Source: Gorsachius magnificus
Taxonomy: Eukaryota > Chordata > Aves > Pelecaniformes > Ardeidae
Assembly: GCA_034008185.1 (NCBI GenBank)
Contig: CM067081.1
Location: forward strand, 157,138,258-157,202,257
DNA: 64,000 bases
Direction: 5' to 3'
Shown here: in pieces, positions 14,501 through 29,500 of the stretch
How the letters are laid out: every line of letters begins with the position of its first letter
How positions within the stretch are numbered: position 1 is the stretch's first letter
The notes under the pieces: model-generated
What the model was told of the DNA's origin: nothing
Seen by the model: only the letters and a program-made list of their open reading frames with translations
The model's database searches: none
Position numbers and translations under genes: made by a program

Positions 14501-17500
14501 CTGAGCACAGCTGTACAGCTCTGTTATAGACAAACATAAAGCTTGTACATAAATAATTTCCCCCATGTCTTGTTATCTGAAAACACTCTTCCGATACAGA
14601 GAGAAGCCAGCAACTTACACTTTTGTTTCAGTACATTTGAGTAGTTAGGCTAATAAATCATAGGGAAAAATAGTTAATTCGGAATACAGTTCAGAGGTGA
14701 ATCCCACCTGCTTCATTACTAGCCCATAAACTGTGGGTTTCTTTATAACATTCCCATTGTGCTTGTTATTCTAGCACTGAGAAAGCAGGGAAATGACAGA
14801 AAGAATATAAGTACATCTGTGCTGGGTGAGGCCAAAGGTCTCAGCAAGTCCAGTATCCTGTGTCTGACTATGGTCAACAGTTCAGGCTTGTGGAAAGAAG
14901 AAAAGAAAATGACAAATTTAGAGTGATGCTTCTTCCAGTGTGCTCTGCCAGCTTCCACTGCTGTTTGCCTCAGCATTTTCATCACTCAAGTTTCTGTCTG
15001 CATCTGTCTGTTCAATACTCCTCAATGGATTCTTCTCTGATTAATTTATCTAAATAATTTTCTAAAATCATTTTGGTCCTCTTAACACACTATGGCAGTA
15101 AGTTCCACATCTCAATCACATATTGTGTAAAGAAGTTTAACCTTTTCTTAACTTGTTGCCTAATCATCTTCTGAATGTCTCTTCCCTGCCATTCACAATT
15201 TTATATAGCTCTCCTGAGCTGAAGCTACTCCATACTTTCATTCCTTGTTACTATTTCATAGTTCAAATTACATGCATCTTGGAAACCACACATTTCCAAG
15301 GGCTTTGTGGTATGTTCTTGCTTTAGAAAGACTCTCTGTTTCCAAAGAGAAAGAAATACAAAGACATTGAAAAATTATAAAGAGCAGAAGCAGCTATTTT
15401 AGCGGTCACTAGACAATTACATATATCACCAAAAGAGAAGTATTTCCAGAAGACCATATGTGGTGGTGCATCTCCCCCCACTTTTTTCTCCTGGACCACT
15501 TTACAGCCTCAGGAATTCCTGCCAGACCTTGGCCTTTGTGTAAGGAGTTGGACAGTTAAGCTCCCCTTAACCGTACCAGGAACTCCTATGTGGCTGAGGC
15601 GGGGAGCGGCACTGTCTGTACTAGAAACACTGGTTGACTGGTCAGGCAGGGAGTGAGAACAGGAATAATCAGTTATCCCCTGACAGCCTTGGAACATGCC
15701 TCACCTGGGTCGTAACCCAAGCAAAGCGGTACCATTGTTATTGGAATTCCAGTAATTACTGACCAGACTGTGGTCAGGATGAAAATTTACTAATGGCTAA
15801 ACCCAATCATCTCACGACCCTGTAAACAGCGGTCCTAAGTGAGGCCTTTTGAGCTCTCCTGGACCGCAGCAGGCTGCAACCAGCATCTCCCTCTGAGTGG
15901 GGCGCCTCTCAGAGCTCACAAACTCTCAAGTTTGCAAAAATTGGAGGTCCATCACTGAAGATCGACAGCGGAGCCTGGCCTGAAACCCTTCACTCTTGAG
16001 GCTCAACCCTCGCCTATTCAGAAATGTTGAGACATTTGATGTGAATATTTCACTGAACTTGAGGGGAATTTTTAACAGGTATACCTTTATATATATACAC
16101 ACATATATATAAAAATATATATATATAAAAAATATATAAAAATAATCATGTCTGTGTGTATGCATGTGTGAATCAATTTAAGTAATCTGTAAATGTGTGA
16201 TTTGATTACAAAGTGAGCCTGTCGTGATTATAATTGACCCTGTGAACGTTAATTTCGTCCATGATTAAGTTCTGCTAAAAATCTTGTGGTCCACCTTAAA
16301 ACTGAATAAACCTTAGGCTGCTGCTAGACACATATTATCCTTCGACATAAACTGTTGACCAAGTCTGAGCCTAGCTGCACTTAGACTCCTGTCTGAGAAG
16401 TTTAGAAAACAAGGGGGGCTACTCTGATCCTTCTGACTCAACAGGAGGGTCCTCCTTATTCTCTGCATCCATGGTCTCTCTGTGAATCATTCTAACTTGT
16501 GCGTAACTTAATTTTCCTTTGTGTACTCCTTCCATGCAGTAATAGAGTGAATGTTGCCATTTTTGAATCTTTAACTAAGTTGCTTTTTTAATTAAAACAA
16601 ATTTTGTCAAACCAGTTTATTAATCGACTGGTGATTGAGTGCAATTAAAACTTCACAATCCAATCCTGTGATTTGCTGTAAAGGTACAAATAAATTCTAA
16701 ACTGCTACTAAATCAAATTGTGTAAAGTCACTCATTCGCAACAAATTGGCGTAGTCAGCAGGATTCACAGATTCATTCATGACACCATATAGAAAGTAAA
16801 TTGGGAGTAACTCTTAGAATTGTACTTGAGCGCACTAATTCTTCCCCCTACACATGTGTGGGATCTGCTTTACAGCTACAGTGGCCAACTAAAAGGTGAG
16901 TGGCCATGACAGCTGTAGAATTAGCAAAGGATCAGTTCAAACCGGCCCCAATTCTTTTTTTATTCCTCTGAGGTATGTTAGGCCATCTGTAACTAGAGAT
17001 GTAAATTACTGGAAATGTGTGAAAGCAAGAGAGAAGTCCAAGTTTCTTTCCCCATCTCCTTTTTGGTGTTGAGTGTTTTTTGTCTGGGATTTTTAGATTT
17101 ACAAAAAAAAAGAAGAAAAAAAAAAGCATGTTTTAGGAGAAACTGAAATATTATCAGTAATTAATTACTCCTTTAAAAAAAAAGAAACATATCTGTAATT
17201 CATATAAATTTATATAAAGCATAGGAAGCAGTACTAGATACATTCACAAAGTAATATATGTTGTTTATTTACAAATGACAAATGTAGCTACTAATACAAT
17301 CCAGCTACTATTAAAATACCAGCACATGTAACTAAGCTTTGCCAGTGGACACAACTGAAAAAAAAAAAAAAGAAAAGGAGTAGAGGAAGTTGTTTAAAAC
17401 CAGTAGGACTCAGTATTAATGATTTAACGTCTTTGAGTGACAGAGGTTCAACTTAGGCAATTATATAGAGAACATTATAATGCAAATACATAAGAAAGTA

Positions 17501-20500
17501 AAACTTGTAGGGAAAATATTTAGGAAACAAATGAAAAATCACTGGCCTATTCATTACAATGTAGTTCACAAAGCAAAATTTTAAAAACCAAAACTGCTAT
17601 AGTTAAAACTTCATTTTAAATACTTGCTAGTTAACATTCAAAGCCTGAAGTCTAGCATTAATTATTTTAAATCAGACACAGTCCTGACCAGAACAAATTT
17701 AGTCATAACCCCAGTCCCGCAAATCTAATCTCAGTGTTAACCCAGGTTTGGCAATCCCCATAAAACTCCACACCTACGCAGGTAGCTAGTGTATGCCAAT
17801 AATCCAAGCTAACTCTCTCCTAGCTCACTCCTTTCCATCTAGCTGGTACACCAACTTCCTTGGCACTTCATTGACTAGCACAAACCCTAATTTTGAACTG
17901 AATTCCAGTCCAACATATCAATTGTTGGGACCTGAAATCTATTTTAAGCAGAAAAACTCAATGTTCCAGTCTAGGAAGACTTTTGCGCATAGCAGTAAGT
18001 CTAGATAAACAGTCTCTAATGAACTAAACTCTAATTATTATCCTAGACCTGGCATTAGCTAGAGACACCAAATTTCATGAGAACAGAAGCTTCTTCTCTG
18101 TTCTTCTTATACTGAGAAAAGAAAACAAAGCAGTTAATTTTCTAATTTTCTTTTCACTGCAAGTCAATAACCTTCCTTAAAGGGAGTACCTAAAGGAAGT
18201 ATTTGAGAAATAAGTTATTAGAATATAATAGAAATTATTTAAATATAGTTATGAAATAAAAATACCATTTAAGTTTTTTAAAAATATAGAAAATATTAAA
18301 AATGGCTGTATCGCACACTGATACATTTACTCTGACATCATGTCAACACCTTCTAAAAATGAAAAATCAAATACTGAAAATATGAAAACTTCAGTTGAAA
18401 ACTAAAAACAAAATGGCAAGTCACACCAAGGTAGCTTGAGTCTTACTAGATACCTTTTCTGACTGACGTAATACACAGAACAACTCAAATTTTTACATAA
18501 AAAGGCTTGAACAATGAGCATATATGTAAAGAATATATGTGATATATATCTATACCTCGACATGTCTGGTAAAACAATTATGGACAACACTAAATTTGGC
18601 CTGTGATACACTATAATTGTCTACAATTATGTCTTTTAAAATACAATATATTTTAAATAGTTTCTAAGGAAGGAGTCAGCTGCAGGAATAATTTGATTTT
18701 AAATACTGTTCTGAACATTCTTCTCCACCTGTGAGAAAATGCTTTCACACTTTCTGTTTCTTCTTGGGGGAGATGAAGAAACAGGAAGAAAAAGATTGAT
18801 TTTTGAGTTCCTCATTCTCATTTTCAAAGCTCCTATCTCCTTTGTGACAATCAAGCATTTCATTACAACAGCTACTATCTGAGCATGGTTCTAATAATAA
18901 TAATTATAGGCATATTCATTTTTAGCAGACATTGTGATGATGGACATCTTTCAGTGGTCTGCTCCTTTAAGAGAGTAAGATTTAGACAGTACAGCTCCTA
19001 GAAATCAGAAGAACAGTTTCAAAGGGACTATAGAAACAGGCAAATAACTGGTAAATGAGAAGAACTGAAAACTGAAAAAAAAATGTCATTCATAAGAAAA
19101 TTAATTTGGAGTTGTTTATGTGTAATTCACCTGTTCATAGTTCATAGCAGGAAAATGAGCAAACAGTAAAAAACTATGATCAAGAAGCCAGGCAGAATTC
19201 ATGCATAAAGAATGCTTAGATCATTGCCCTCTGTAGTCAGAGAAGGTATCTCCTTTGCTGTTTAGCTATTCAGAGTGGTTATACATTTTTTCATCTTTCA
19301 CGACAGGACTGCTGTTCTGAAGAAATCTACAGCTGAATTAGCAGATGTATGTTTGAAATATAGTCACCAAATTTGTAAGACAAAACAAAACAAAGAAAAC
19401 AGAAGAGAGCAGGGCCATTATTTGGAGAAGGTGGAAGTGGTTACTTTGTTTACTGAAAAGTGGAAGGAAATGCTGGTAAAATCAAGCACAGGCACAGAGA
19501 ACAGGGAGGAGGCATGGAAGTGCCACACTGTGAGGGAAACGAGATAGGAAAAAGCTGAGGAAACTGGTATTGGAAGCTGGAGTATGGGAGAAGAGGAAAC
19601 AAGTACATATTGCAATGGGAGCTGCAAAGCACTTGGAAGGGAGTCAGAAGGAAACTCACAATAGTCTTTGCGTAATATTTACAAGTCACAGCAATCACAA
19701 AGCACAAATCTCTCTAAAATCAGGCTTTACTTCCTTGAATACATACCTGTTGTAGACTTCCTGTTGTTAGTCTTAAGTACTTAAATTTACTTATTTTGAT
19801 TTCTGGGCATAGCTGCAGCTCAAGATATATTTAAATGGTGTCTAAAACCACACACTAACAAAAAAAAGTTCTCAAACCAGAACTTCTCTTCCAGCAGCTT
19901 ATCAAGATAGCCAAATCAACTCCTTCCCCTCAGAGCAAGAGGAGAACAATTCAAAAGGGCTCTGGGATGTAAATATTTGATTTAGGGGTGGGCATTCAAG
20001 AAAATTTGGATGAAGAGAACTTCTCCCCCCCCCCCCAAAAGCAGAGTAAATGCAGCAACTACAGTTGCTAATTCACATGTAGATTGACTGTGATATGTGA
20101 GAGTCTTTCAGATATTAGTAGATTGTGCCAAGATTGTGGTTAGTGACTTCTATAATCTTAAAAAAAGAAAAAGAAAAGATCATGACATAGTGTTGCAACC
20201 CAAGATTTATCATTCAACGGCATAAATGTCAACAAAAAAGTCAAACTAAAAGGTTTTCTAAACCTCTCCCTCCCTGCCTTCTCTCCACCCTCCTAACCCA
20301 AAAGAGGCTCCAAGGGAGACAGACACACTTAGAAAAATACTTACCAAGGCAAGTATAAAGACCCTGACTTATCCATGCTAGTATAGCAAGAGTGATAAGA
20401 TCTCCAAAACTTGCTGCTATAGGAGTGGCAACATTGTCAGGATTAATACCAGTCTTCTTTGATCCAACAATAACTCCAACCATTATTATACCTAGATTCA

Positions 20501-23500
20501 ACAAAGAAGACAGTGCAGTAACCATATCTACTGTTGTAACTCCACAGAAAATTACAACATAATGGCAATTTCAAGCTTGATAAATATGAAGTCAGTGCTT
20601 TTTTCCCAGCATGATTGTTCTTCCTACCTGACTGATGTCTGTATTTTTAAGTTTTAGCCATTTTTTAAAATGAGGTTATATATTAAAAAAAATACAGTAA
20701 GTGCATACACAAAATAATCAAGAACCTTCTGTACAATGACTTATTTTGCTTATGATTAGCATTAGCACTACTGAAATTGTAAATCATCCATTTTCTGAAG
20801 AAAAAAATATGCAGTGTATTATTTCTATACCCCATTAACCTTAGCTGACTGAAATTTAAATTACACTAGGCTGAAAACAACATAAGATTAAATACTTTGA
20901 CATCTGATACTGTGCAAGATTTCCAGCCATGGATTTAGCACCAAACATCAAGAAGCTACATCATAAATTAAAAACAAGACAACATATAAAAATGTTACTT
21001 GCCACACAGTTAAAACATTTTAAATTAGGGATGTTGGTTTCTATTTTTTTCCTATAAACAGCAACACTAACTTTATAAGAGGCATTTCCCTGCAGAAAGC
21101 AAGTGTCTGCTAAAAATAAAAATCACATTGTTATTAACAGTCATCTTTGGCATAACCTGAGTAATTTCCCTCTCATCATATAATACACACAAGAGCTTCA
21201 ACTGTGTATGCTACCTTTTATCTTATTTTAAAGAATTTTGGAAAAATTGCTATTATAGTTTTCATGTATTTTAGCAGTATTATGAATTGTAGGCTACATT
21301 AGTTCACTTTCAGAGAAACTGCCTGAAGAGTTATACTCCATGAAATTCTCAAAAGAAAGAACTGAAATGATCCTGTAGAATCCCAATATTTCAAAAGCGC
21401 CTGTTTCACGTGTAGGAGGATAAAGCTTAGAAATTAATTTCCTGTGCTGGCTCATCACCAGATAACAACAAAAGTTTCTCTTCATGTCCAAATTATATAA
21501 GAGAAGTGGAAAAAATGCGCTCATATTCCCCAGTTCTCTTGCTGCTCTTAATTCTGTGCATTATCAAACTGAATGGCTTTGCAGTCACTAAAAAAACCCG
21601 TGTGCTCTCAATTCCATGCAAAACTTTAACAACAACAACAAATAAGTAAGCATATCAAATCAGTAAAAAAAAAAAAAGAAGTTATACATTTTACTTGACT
21701 TACTATTATTAAAACTTCTGACTGTGTATTTTCATTAAGAATATGTCACAAGTAGAAGTACTTTTTTCTCCCCCTCATGTCAATTAAGTACCTCCTTTTA
21801 TGGTTAAATGTTTCTTGACAATTGGGAAGAGAAGATTAAATTCATCATGCCATATGGCTCCAGATAGACATTGGCACTGTTTGTAGAGAGGGACTTGAAC
21901 TTGGCCCAAATCCTTCACGTAACAAGCTAATTTGTTCACTTCAGATACAAAGCAGAGCACAAACTAACATTTAAGCAGCATGGACAGCCAGGGATTCAGC
22001 TGATCCAGGCCCACTTAGTTCTACCAGATTAGAATATATTTTGTACATTAATGAATATAGAAAACAGGGGTAAAGAGTTCTCCATCATATTAGGTAAAAT
22101 CTAAAAAGCACGGTTTTTGGTTTAGATATGCTCAAGAGGTCATGCAAATCAAACCTTTTCAAAGAACATGACGGGAGGAATGCAATATGCAGGCCTGTAT
22201 GGAAATTGCAAAAGGGTATCCTATCCTCAGTTGTGTTTCAGATGTATTATACCTTACTGGATTTAAATTTTTAAGGAATAGCAACATAGTATACATTCAG
22301 CATCCACAGAAAACAAAATAACTGTAAAAAGTAACATACATACTCCTTTTACCTTGTAAAAGGGAAGCTATGAAGGCAGTTGCTACACTGCTAGAACACA
22401 AAAGGATTGAATGATCAAAGCGGTATTTGCCCTCTGGAATCCAGCCCAATATAACTGCTGCCACTGCTGCCAGAAAACCAACTACTGTTGCCTGAACCTA
22501 GAAAAGAAAAAGACAGTGAGCAATTCTTAAAATAATTGATAGACTTACGAGGACTACAGAATCATTTTCTGTTCTTCTTTCCTCCTATCTATACTTATTT
22601 GCATAATAGGATTGCATTTGCGGTAAAGGGAGCATGCTCATCCCTTTTGTAGAGATGATGTCTTGGATGATCAAGAAGAAAAATCTTATGCCAACAGAAG
22701 ATACTTTACCAGCATTTCAGAGACTCAAGAATAACCAAAGTAAAATCAGGAAAAAGAGCTGAGGATTTACCAGGAGCCAAAGCTGAAATGTCTAAAGAAG
22801 CTCCTAAGGCTACTTAAAAGAGTGAAGTCACAGTATAAACATTTCACCTATTTTCTGAGCATGTTGTATTATAACATATGAACATGAAACAGTTCTTAAT
22901 CTTAAGAAATAGTTGCTTTGGGAACAAACATTCCTCAAATGACCCTGCTATTTAAAATATTGCTTATTGTCCAAAAGCTCCATCACATACTTCCTTTAAA
23001 TGCTGAACCCAATGCAAATACAGTACTGAAAACATTTGAGAGGTCAAATTCAAAAGGTTTTGCCAAACCTGAAATTTTTCTCTAATCATCCTCAGATCCT
23101 CTCTCAGAAAAATTAAAAAGGAAATACCCTTGGTACAGTCACAAAGAATGCTTTACCTCTTCTTCTGATAAATATGAACTCATATTGTTTTACAGAACTA
23201 CACTGTTCAAAAAAAATCAGTCATGCAAACATTGTATGTTAAGTATGAGCCAGTGTAGTAGAGCTTGTTTCCCATTAACACTGTCCATCTCCGTACTTAC
23301 CCGTGTTTGTGATGGACTTTTTCAGTAACTTTACTCACTTACAAGAGTTAATCAAATAAGCCCATTATATTTACCTGTTTTAAGGCCAAATTGCCAATTA
23401 TTAGATTCCATTTCTCAATGGGAGAATCCATTTTTCCAATATTTACCTGTCAAAATTACAAAAGAATTTCAGACATTTGGGTTTAAAATTGTATTACTTG

Positions 23501-26500
23501 AAAATGCACTAATAAGGCAGAAACCCACAAATAATTCAATTCATACACAAAAAGTCTGAACAGTTAAAACAAGTTTTTTTAATTTGATTTTAAATTGTCT
23601 CTCCAAAACTAAACTTGCAGTTTAATTTTTATACTTGCCATCTTACATTCCAGGAATGTCCAAACATCACCAGTGATTAGATCAGTGACTGGAAGGGCAA
23701 CTTACCAGTGTTCAGTCACTTTAGACTGAACTTGTTTCTATGGCCCTTAAATTCTATGAGCCAATAGAAAAACATGTGGATACATGTGTGTGGACACACA
23801 CAGTCTCATGCAAGTGTGTTAATTGATTGCAATGAAACTACCTGCATAGAGAAACCAGAAGTGCTTACAGAAGAACAGAAACGACATCTAATACTGTTTG
23901 GTATTCTAACTTTTCATTTATGCAATACAGCTAGAGAGTTATGATGCTGTAAATGATACAAGTCCAGTCCTAAGGCAGTAGCTGGAAAGACAGCAAATAA
24001 AAAAAGAAATTAAAAAGTACATACATACTTTATAACGTATTTCCTACTTTTACTTTTTTTTTTTGAGCTAGAGGACAACGTCTGAAGAACAGTACATACC
24101 ACTGCAGTATGACTATATTTAAAATAACATCCTTTTTGAGATAACTGAACAATTTTTTATATGTTGATCATAAATTTTAGTGGTTTTTCCCATAGGATAC
24201 TAATATATAAGATAACATACTTCTCAAAACACAGAAAGTCTTAATGCATCTTTTGATAGTTTCTTTCCAATTGGTTTTAATTCCATTTCTTTTCCACTTT
24301 GTTCCATTTTGTGATAGGAGTGACGTGCAAGGAACAAAGTATTAAAAGAAATGCTAACTTAAGAACTTAGAAATATAATAAGACACTTTATCTAATACTA
24401 TAAATATTTGATAGTGTTCAAAGTATAGTGAAAGCTCCACAAATACATGCATTAAATTTAAATATTACAGCAAGATTCAAGGAAGTGCAGATATGAATTT
24501 CCTTTGCATCCTTCTTAAATATATATGCTAAATTAACAAAATGGCAGGCTATGGAGAGCTTCACTCTTTTTCTCCTTTGAAGAAGTTTTAAAAGTATCCA
24601 AAAAATCCTTGCTAAAATAGTAATCTTGCAAAACACTTAATCCAGCCTAAAAGTGAGCTGTTGCCAAATGTTATTGTTCTTCTTGCCCCTGCTATCAGCT
24701 ACACGTTCACATTTTCATTCTTGAACCAGATCTACCGACTCCACAAATGAGTTAATGGCAACATAAATTTTCTTGATGATTTGATGGAATATGCCCTTTT
24801 TCAGGGACCAAAAAGGGGTTATCTTCTATAAAACGATCTGAGCCATCACATGCAACCATGTAACCATGCACAAATGCTCTTAGGGTTTGGAAGGGAGAAA
24901 AAGAGGAGGACGACTCCTTTCAGCTGCAGATTTCCATAAAGATCAGGTTTACTGTGATACTGTGGAATAGATGGCCCTAAACAAAAAGTTTGTAAATCAT
25001 ATTGCTAATGCCTAACCCTGTTAACACACAGTCAAAACAAGAGTCTGCTTAAATTTACAGGGATAGAATCATAGAATCATAGAATCATAGAATGTTTTGG
25101 GTTGGAAGGGACCCCTAGAGGTCATCTAGTCCAACCCCCCTGCAGTGAGCAGGGACACCACTAACTAGATCAGGTTGCTCAGAGCCCCATCCAACCTGGC
25201 CTTGAATGTTCCCAGGGATGGGGCCTCCACCACCTCTCTGGGCAACCTGTTCCAGTGTTTTACCACCCTCATTGTAAAGAATTTCTTCCTTATATCCAGT
25301 CTAAACCTACCCTGCTTCAGTTTAAAACCATTACCCCTTGTCCTCTCACAGCTGGCCCTACTAAAAAGATTTTCCCCATCTTTCCTATAGGCCCCCTTTA
25401 GATACTGAAAGGCCGTAATCAGGTCTCCCCGCAGCCTTCTCTTCTCCAGGCTGAACAAGCCCAACTCCCTCAGCCTGTCCTCATAAGAGAGGTGCTCCAG
25501 CCCTCGGATCATTTTAGTAGCCCTCCTCTGGACCCGCTCCAACAGTTCCATGTCCTTCTTGTGCTGAGGGCTCCAGAGTTGGACACAATACTCCAGGTGA
25601 GGTCTCACCAGAGCAGAGTAGAGGGGCAGAATCACGTCCCTCGACCTGCTGGCCACGCTTCTCCTGATGCAGCCCAGGGTACGGTTGGCCTTCTGGGCTG
25701 CCAGCACACATTGCCGGCTCATGTCCAGCTTTTCATCCACCAGCACGCCCAAGTCCCTCTCGGCAGGGCTGCTCTCGATCCTTTCTTCCCCCAGCCTGTA
25801 CTGATACTGGGGGTTACCCCAACCCAGGTGCAGGACCTTGCACTTGGCCTTGTTGAACCTCATGAGGTTCACACAGGCCCACCTCTCCAGCCTGTCCAGG
25901 TCTCTCTGGATGACATCCCGTCCTTCTGGTGTGTCAACCGCACCACTCAGTTTGGTGTCATCCGCAAACTTGCTGAGGGTGCACTCAATCTCGCTGTCTA
26001 AGTCATTGATGAATATATTAAACAGCACGGGTCCCAGTACGGACCCCTGAGGGACACCACTCGTCACCGGTCTCCATCTGGACATCGAGCCATTGACCAC
26101 TACCCTCTGGATGCGGCCATCCAGCCAGTTCCTTATCCACCGAACAGTCCACCCGTCAAATCCATAGCCCTCCAATTTAGAGAGAAGGATGTTGTGGGGG
26201 ACTGTGTCAAAGGCTTTGCAGAAGTCCAGATAGATGACATCTATTGGTTTTCCCTTGTCCACTGATGCTGTCACACCATCATAGAAAGTCACTAGGTTCA
26301 TCAGGCACGACTTGCCCTTGGTGAAGCCATGCTGGCTATCTCGAATTATCTCCCTGGCCTCCATGTGCCTTAGCATAGCTTCCAGGAGGATCTGTTCCAT
26401 GATCTTCCCAGGCACAGAGGTGAGGCTGACAGGTCGGTAGTTCCCAGGGTCTTCCTTTCTACCCTTTTTGAAAATGGGCACAATGTTTCCCTTCTTCCAG

Positions 26501-29500
26501 TCACCAGGGACTTCACCTGACTGCCATGACTTTTCAAATATCATGGAGAGTGGCTTGGCGACTACATCGGCCAATTCCCTCAGGACTCTGGGATGCATCT
26601 CATCAGGTCCCATGGACTTATGCGATTCAGGTTCCTCAGGTGGTCACGAACCTGATCTTCTCCTACAGCAGGAAGGGTTTTGCCCTCCCTGTCTCCCTCA
26701 TGCCATCCATCAACTCGGGTGGGGTGAGGAGAGAGCTTCCCAGTGAAGACTGAGGCAAAAAAGTTGTTGAGTACCTCAGCCTTCTCCTCATCTGCTATTA
26801 CCAGCTTGCCAGTCTCGCTCATCAGTGGGGGTACGCTTTCTTTAACCATCCTTTTCCGGCTGATATACCTGTAGAAACCCTTCTTGTTATTCTTTGCATC
26901 CCTAGCCAAGTTTAGCTCCAGCTGAGCCTTGGCCTTCCTGACCCCATTCCTACACAACCGGGCCGCGTCCCTATACTCTTCCCAGGATGCCTGTCCCTGC
27001 TTCCACTGCCTGTGCAGCTCCCTCTTTCTCCTTAGTTTGTCCAGCATGTCTCGTCTCAGCCATGCTGGTCTCTTCCCTTCTTTGCCCGATTTCTTACACC
27101 TGGGGATCGAGAGCTCTTGCGCTCTGTGGATCACTTCCTTAAAGAGCTGCCAGCTCTGTTCTGTTCCCCTGTCTCTGAGGACCGTTTCCCAGGGAGTCCT
27201 TCCGACTATCTCCTTGAGGAGCTGGAAGTTTGCTTTTCTAAAATTCAGGGTCCTGACTATACTCTTCATTCTTCCCATTTCCCTCTGGAGTGCGAGCTCT
27301 ACCAGCGCATGATCACTGCAACCCAAGCTGCCTCCGATCTTGACATTTCCGACGAGCTCACTTGCATTGGTGACCACCAGGTCCAGTATCGCATCCCCTC
27401 GGGTAGGGGTGTCTATTACCTGGCTTAAGAAGTTGTCCTCAATGCATTCAAGAAACCTGCTGGATTGCCTACAGCTTGCCGTGCTGGTTTTCCAGCAGAT
27501 GTCAGGGTGGTTGAAGTCCCCCAGCAGGACGAGAGCCTGCGAGCACGAAGCCTCCCGGAGTTGGAGGAAGAACGCTTCGTCAGTCGGCTCCTCTTGATCT
27601 GGCGGCCTGTAGTAGACACCAACCACCAGGTTCCCTTTGTTGCCTCTCTCTCTGATTCTTATCCATAAGCTTTCGACCTGCTCATGGCTATTCTTCAGGG
27701 CCAGCTCTTCACACTGTAATGATTTCTTGATGTAAAGGGCAATGCCTCCGCCCCTCCTTCCTCGCCTGTCCCTTCTGAACAGCCTGTAGCCATCAAGAGC
27801 TACATTCCAGTCGTGGGATTCATCCCACCAAGTTTCCGTAATGGCGATCAGGTCGTAATGATGACTGGGTAAGTAGTGTTTTGGTGTTGGGTTGTTTGTT
27901 TTTTTTTTTTACTTCCTCTTAAAAAAAAGAAAAAGGAATGGGGAGAAAAGGCAACACTGTGAACCAAGACAATAAGAATGACTCAAACTACAGAACAAAG
28001 CTGAAGAATACAAAACACACAATATAAATACTGTGCTTGAATGGGGAGGTTGACCTAAGTACACCTCACACAATCACGCCAGCACAGCAGTGGGAGGAGG
28101 GAGAGCGGTTTACATTAACACTAACATCACGGAGAAGTACAAGCTATGCCCTGAGGTAGATTAAAAACACAGTCGTGAGACAGATTTAGTGAAATGACTG
28201 AGTCTAAAGTGGATGGGAAATTGTGAGTGACCAGTAACAAGCAGCTAAAGCAGGAATTTGGGCAACAAGATGAACGGAGGTGATCACGCAAAACTTGAAA
28301 CCAGATGTATTATGGATAACAGAAACTTGTTAACAAGACCTTACTTTTTGGCTGACTACATAATTACAATGGAGTAAAGATAATTAGTTTACAGCCCCAT
28401 CAGCATAAACATGTCCACAAATTCAGATGCAATTATAAGCTAATGGAGCAAGAAAGGTATGAACTAGCTCCAGGGCTGAACTCATGTTAGAAATTCCTTC
28501 CTCAAAGTTAAAGCTATTCACAGGGCAGAGTCTTGCATTTACTGTAAAGACAGTATCTGGTAGGGAGCCAGCTAGTACAAATTTAGGTCAGAGAAGGGAA
28601 GATTAATCATACAACTGCCTCCAAATAACTGTGTAGATATGCCCTGAATTAATAAACTCCTTCAGTTTTCACCTAAGATGAAGATGACAGGATCAAAGAT
28701 TGGATGGTTAAAGAGAGTAGGGGGACAATGAAATCAATGTGAAGAGTACAAAGGTCACAGTAACGTCTTTCACAGACGCCTGAGAGAGCTGGCATGTAAA
28801 TTACAGGTCCAGTAGCAAGCTTTTTGATTAAACTCTCCAGTAAGTAATGATACAATATGACACAGCACCTGCTTTTAAAACTTGGGGGAAGCAGAGCAAT
28901 CAAGGCAACCATCCTGGAGTTTAAATTCATATCTGGCAACTAAGCCCAAGCTGTCACCTGTAAGAAGTTACATGTAACATATAACATGTCTCTCTAAGTT
29001 TTTTGTTTGTTTTTGGTTTTTTAAACTAATAATTAGAAACACCACTGAGTTCTTATGTGTTTGTTTGCCTTTGCAGTAGCACTCTGTGAGATGCAGCTGG
29101 CTATCCACCATCTCACAGAGCTGTGCACATTACAAGTGATGTTGAGCAGGGAAAAAGGCACATAAGAGAATGTTGGAAGGTTCTTTGCAAGATAAAAACC
29201 ATTTTTAATGGTTTTTTTTCACATATAAAACCTAAATATAATCTTGCTAGTATTATGCTGATAATGAATGATCTATACTGTTCTTATTTTAAACCTCCAC
29301 TGTGTTGCGCACATGCGCATTTACACACGCACTCTCTACAACTGACAAGCTCTTCACCAGCTAGAACAAATTAGAGCCACCACTGGCAAAAGAGAGGATG
29401 TTCACCGAACTGTGACAAGCCTCTATCTGCTCCCCGTGAAGGATGTCAAATGAACTTACAATATGACTAAGGAAGTTCTGGAAAGTATTTCAATCACCTG

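Larger units (their letters stand above)
9192..20344 (-). other. SLC41A2 11-kb intron with LTR insertions
   Basis: This long intron contains the pentanucleotide repeat at 9211-9230, the solo LTR at 12170-12746 and an old CR1 tail at 14815-15260. It also holds an LTR with a primer binding site at 15459-16766 and a run of 12 C at 20025-20036. The stretches 9240-12160, 12752-14800 and 17130-20020 show nothing I can classify. Confidence 0.75.
25063..27868 (-). mobile_element. Long, relatively young CR1 LINE, 5'-truncated and inactivated
   Basis: The element reads on the minus strand and ends in at least three ATTCTATG-type repeats at 25063-25093, preceded by the standard CR1 tail. It keeps part of the endonuclease and all the visible reverse transcriptase coding, about 2.8 kb in total. 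ORF1 and the 5' end are missing. The coding region is broken by frameshifts near 26580-26613 and near 27627-27650. It sits in the same orientation as SLC41A2 in an intron. Confidence 0.95.

Noticed and set aside
25492..26001. 169-codon plus-strand ORF
   Set aside because: It is the opposite-strand shadow of the CR1 reverse transcriptase frame.
28000..28970. Possible extension of CR1 or older LINE coding upstream of the 25-kb CR1
   Set aside because: There are only vague resemblances and no readable motif or frame, so it is left unassigned.
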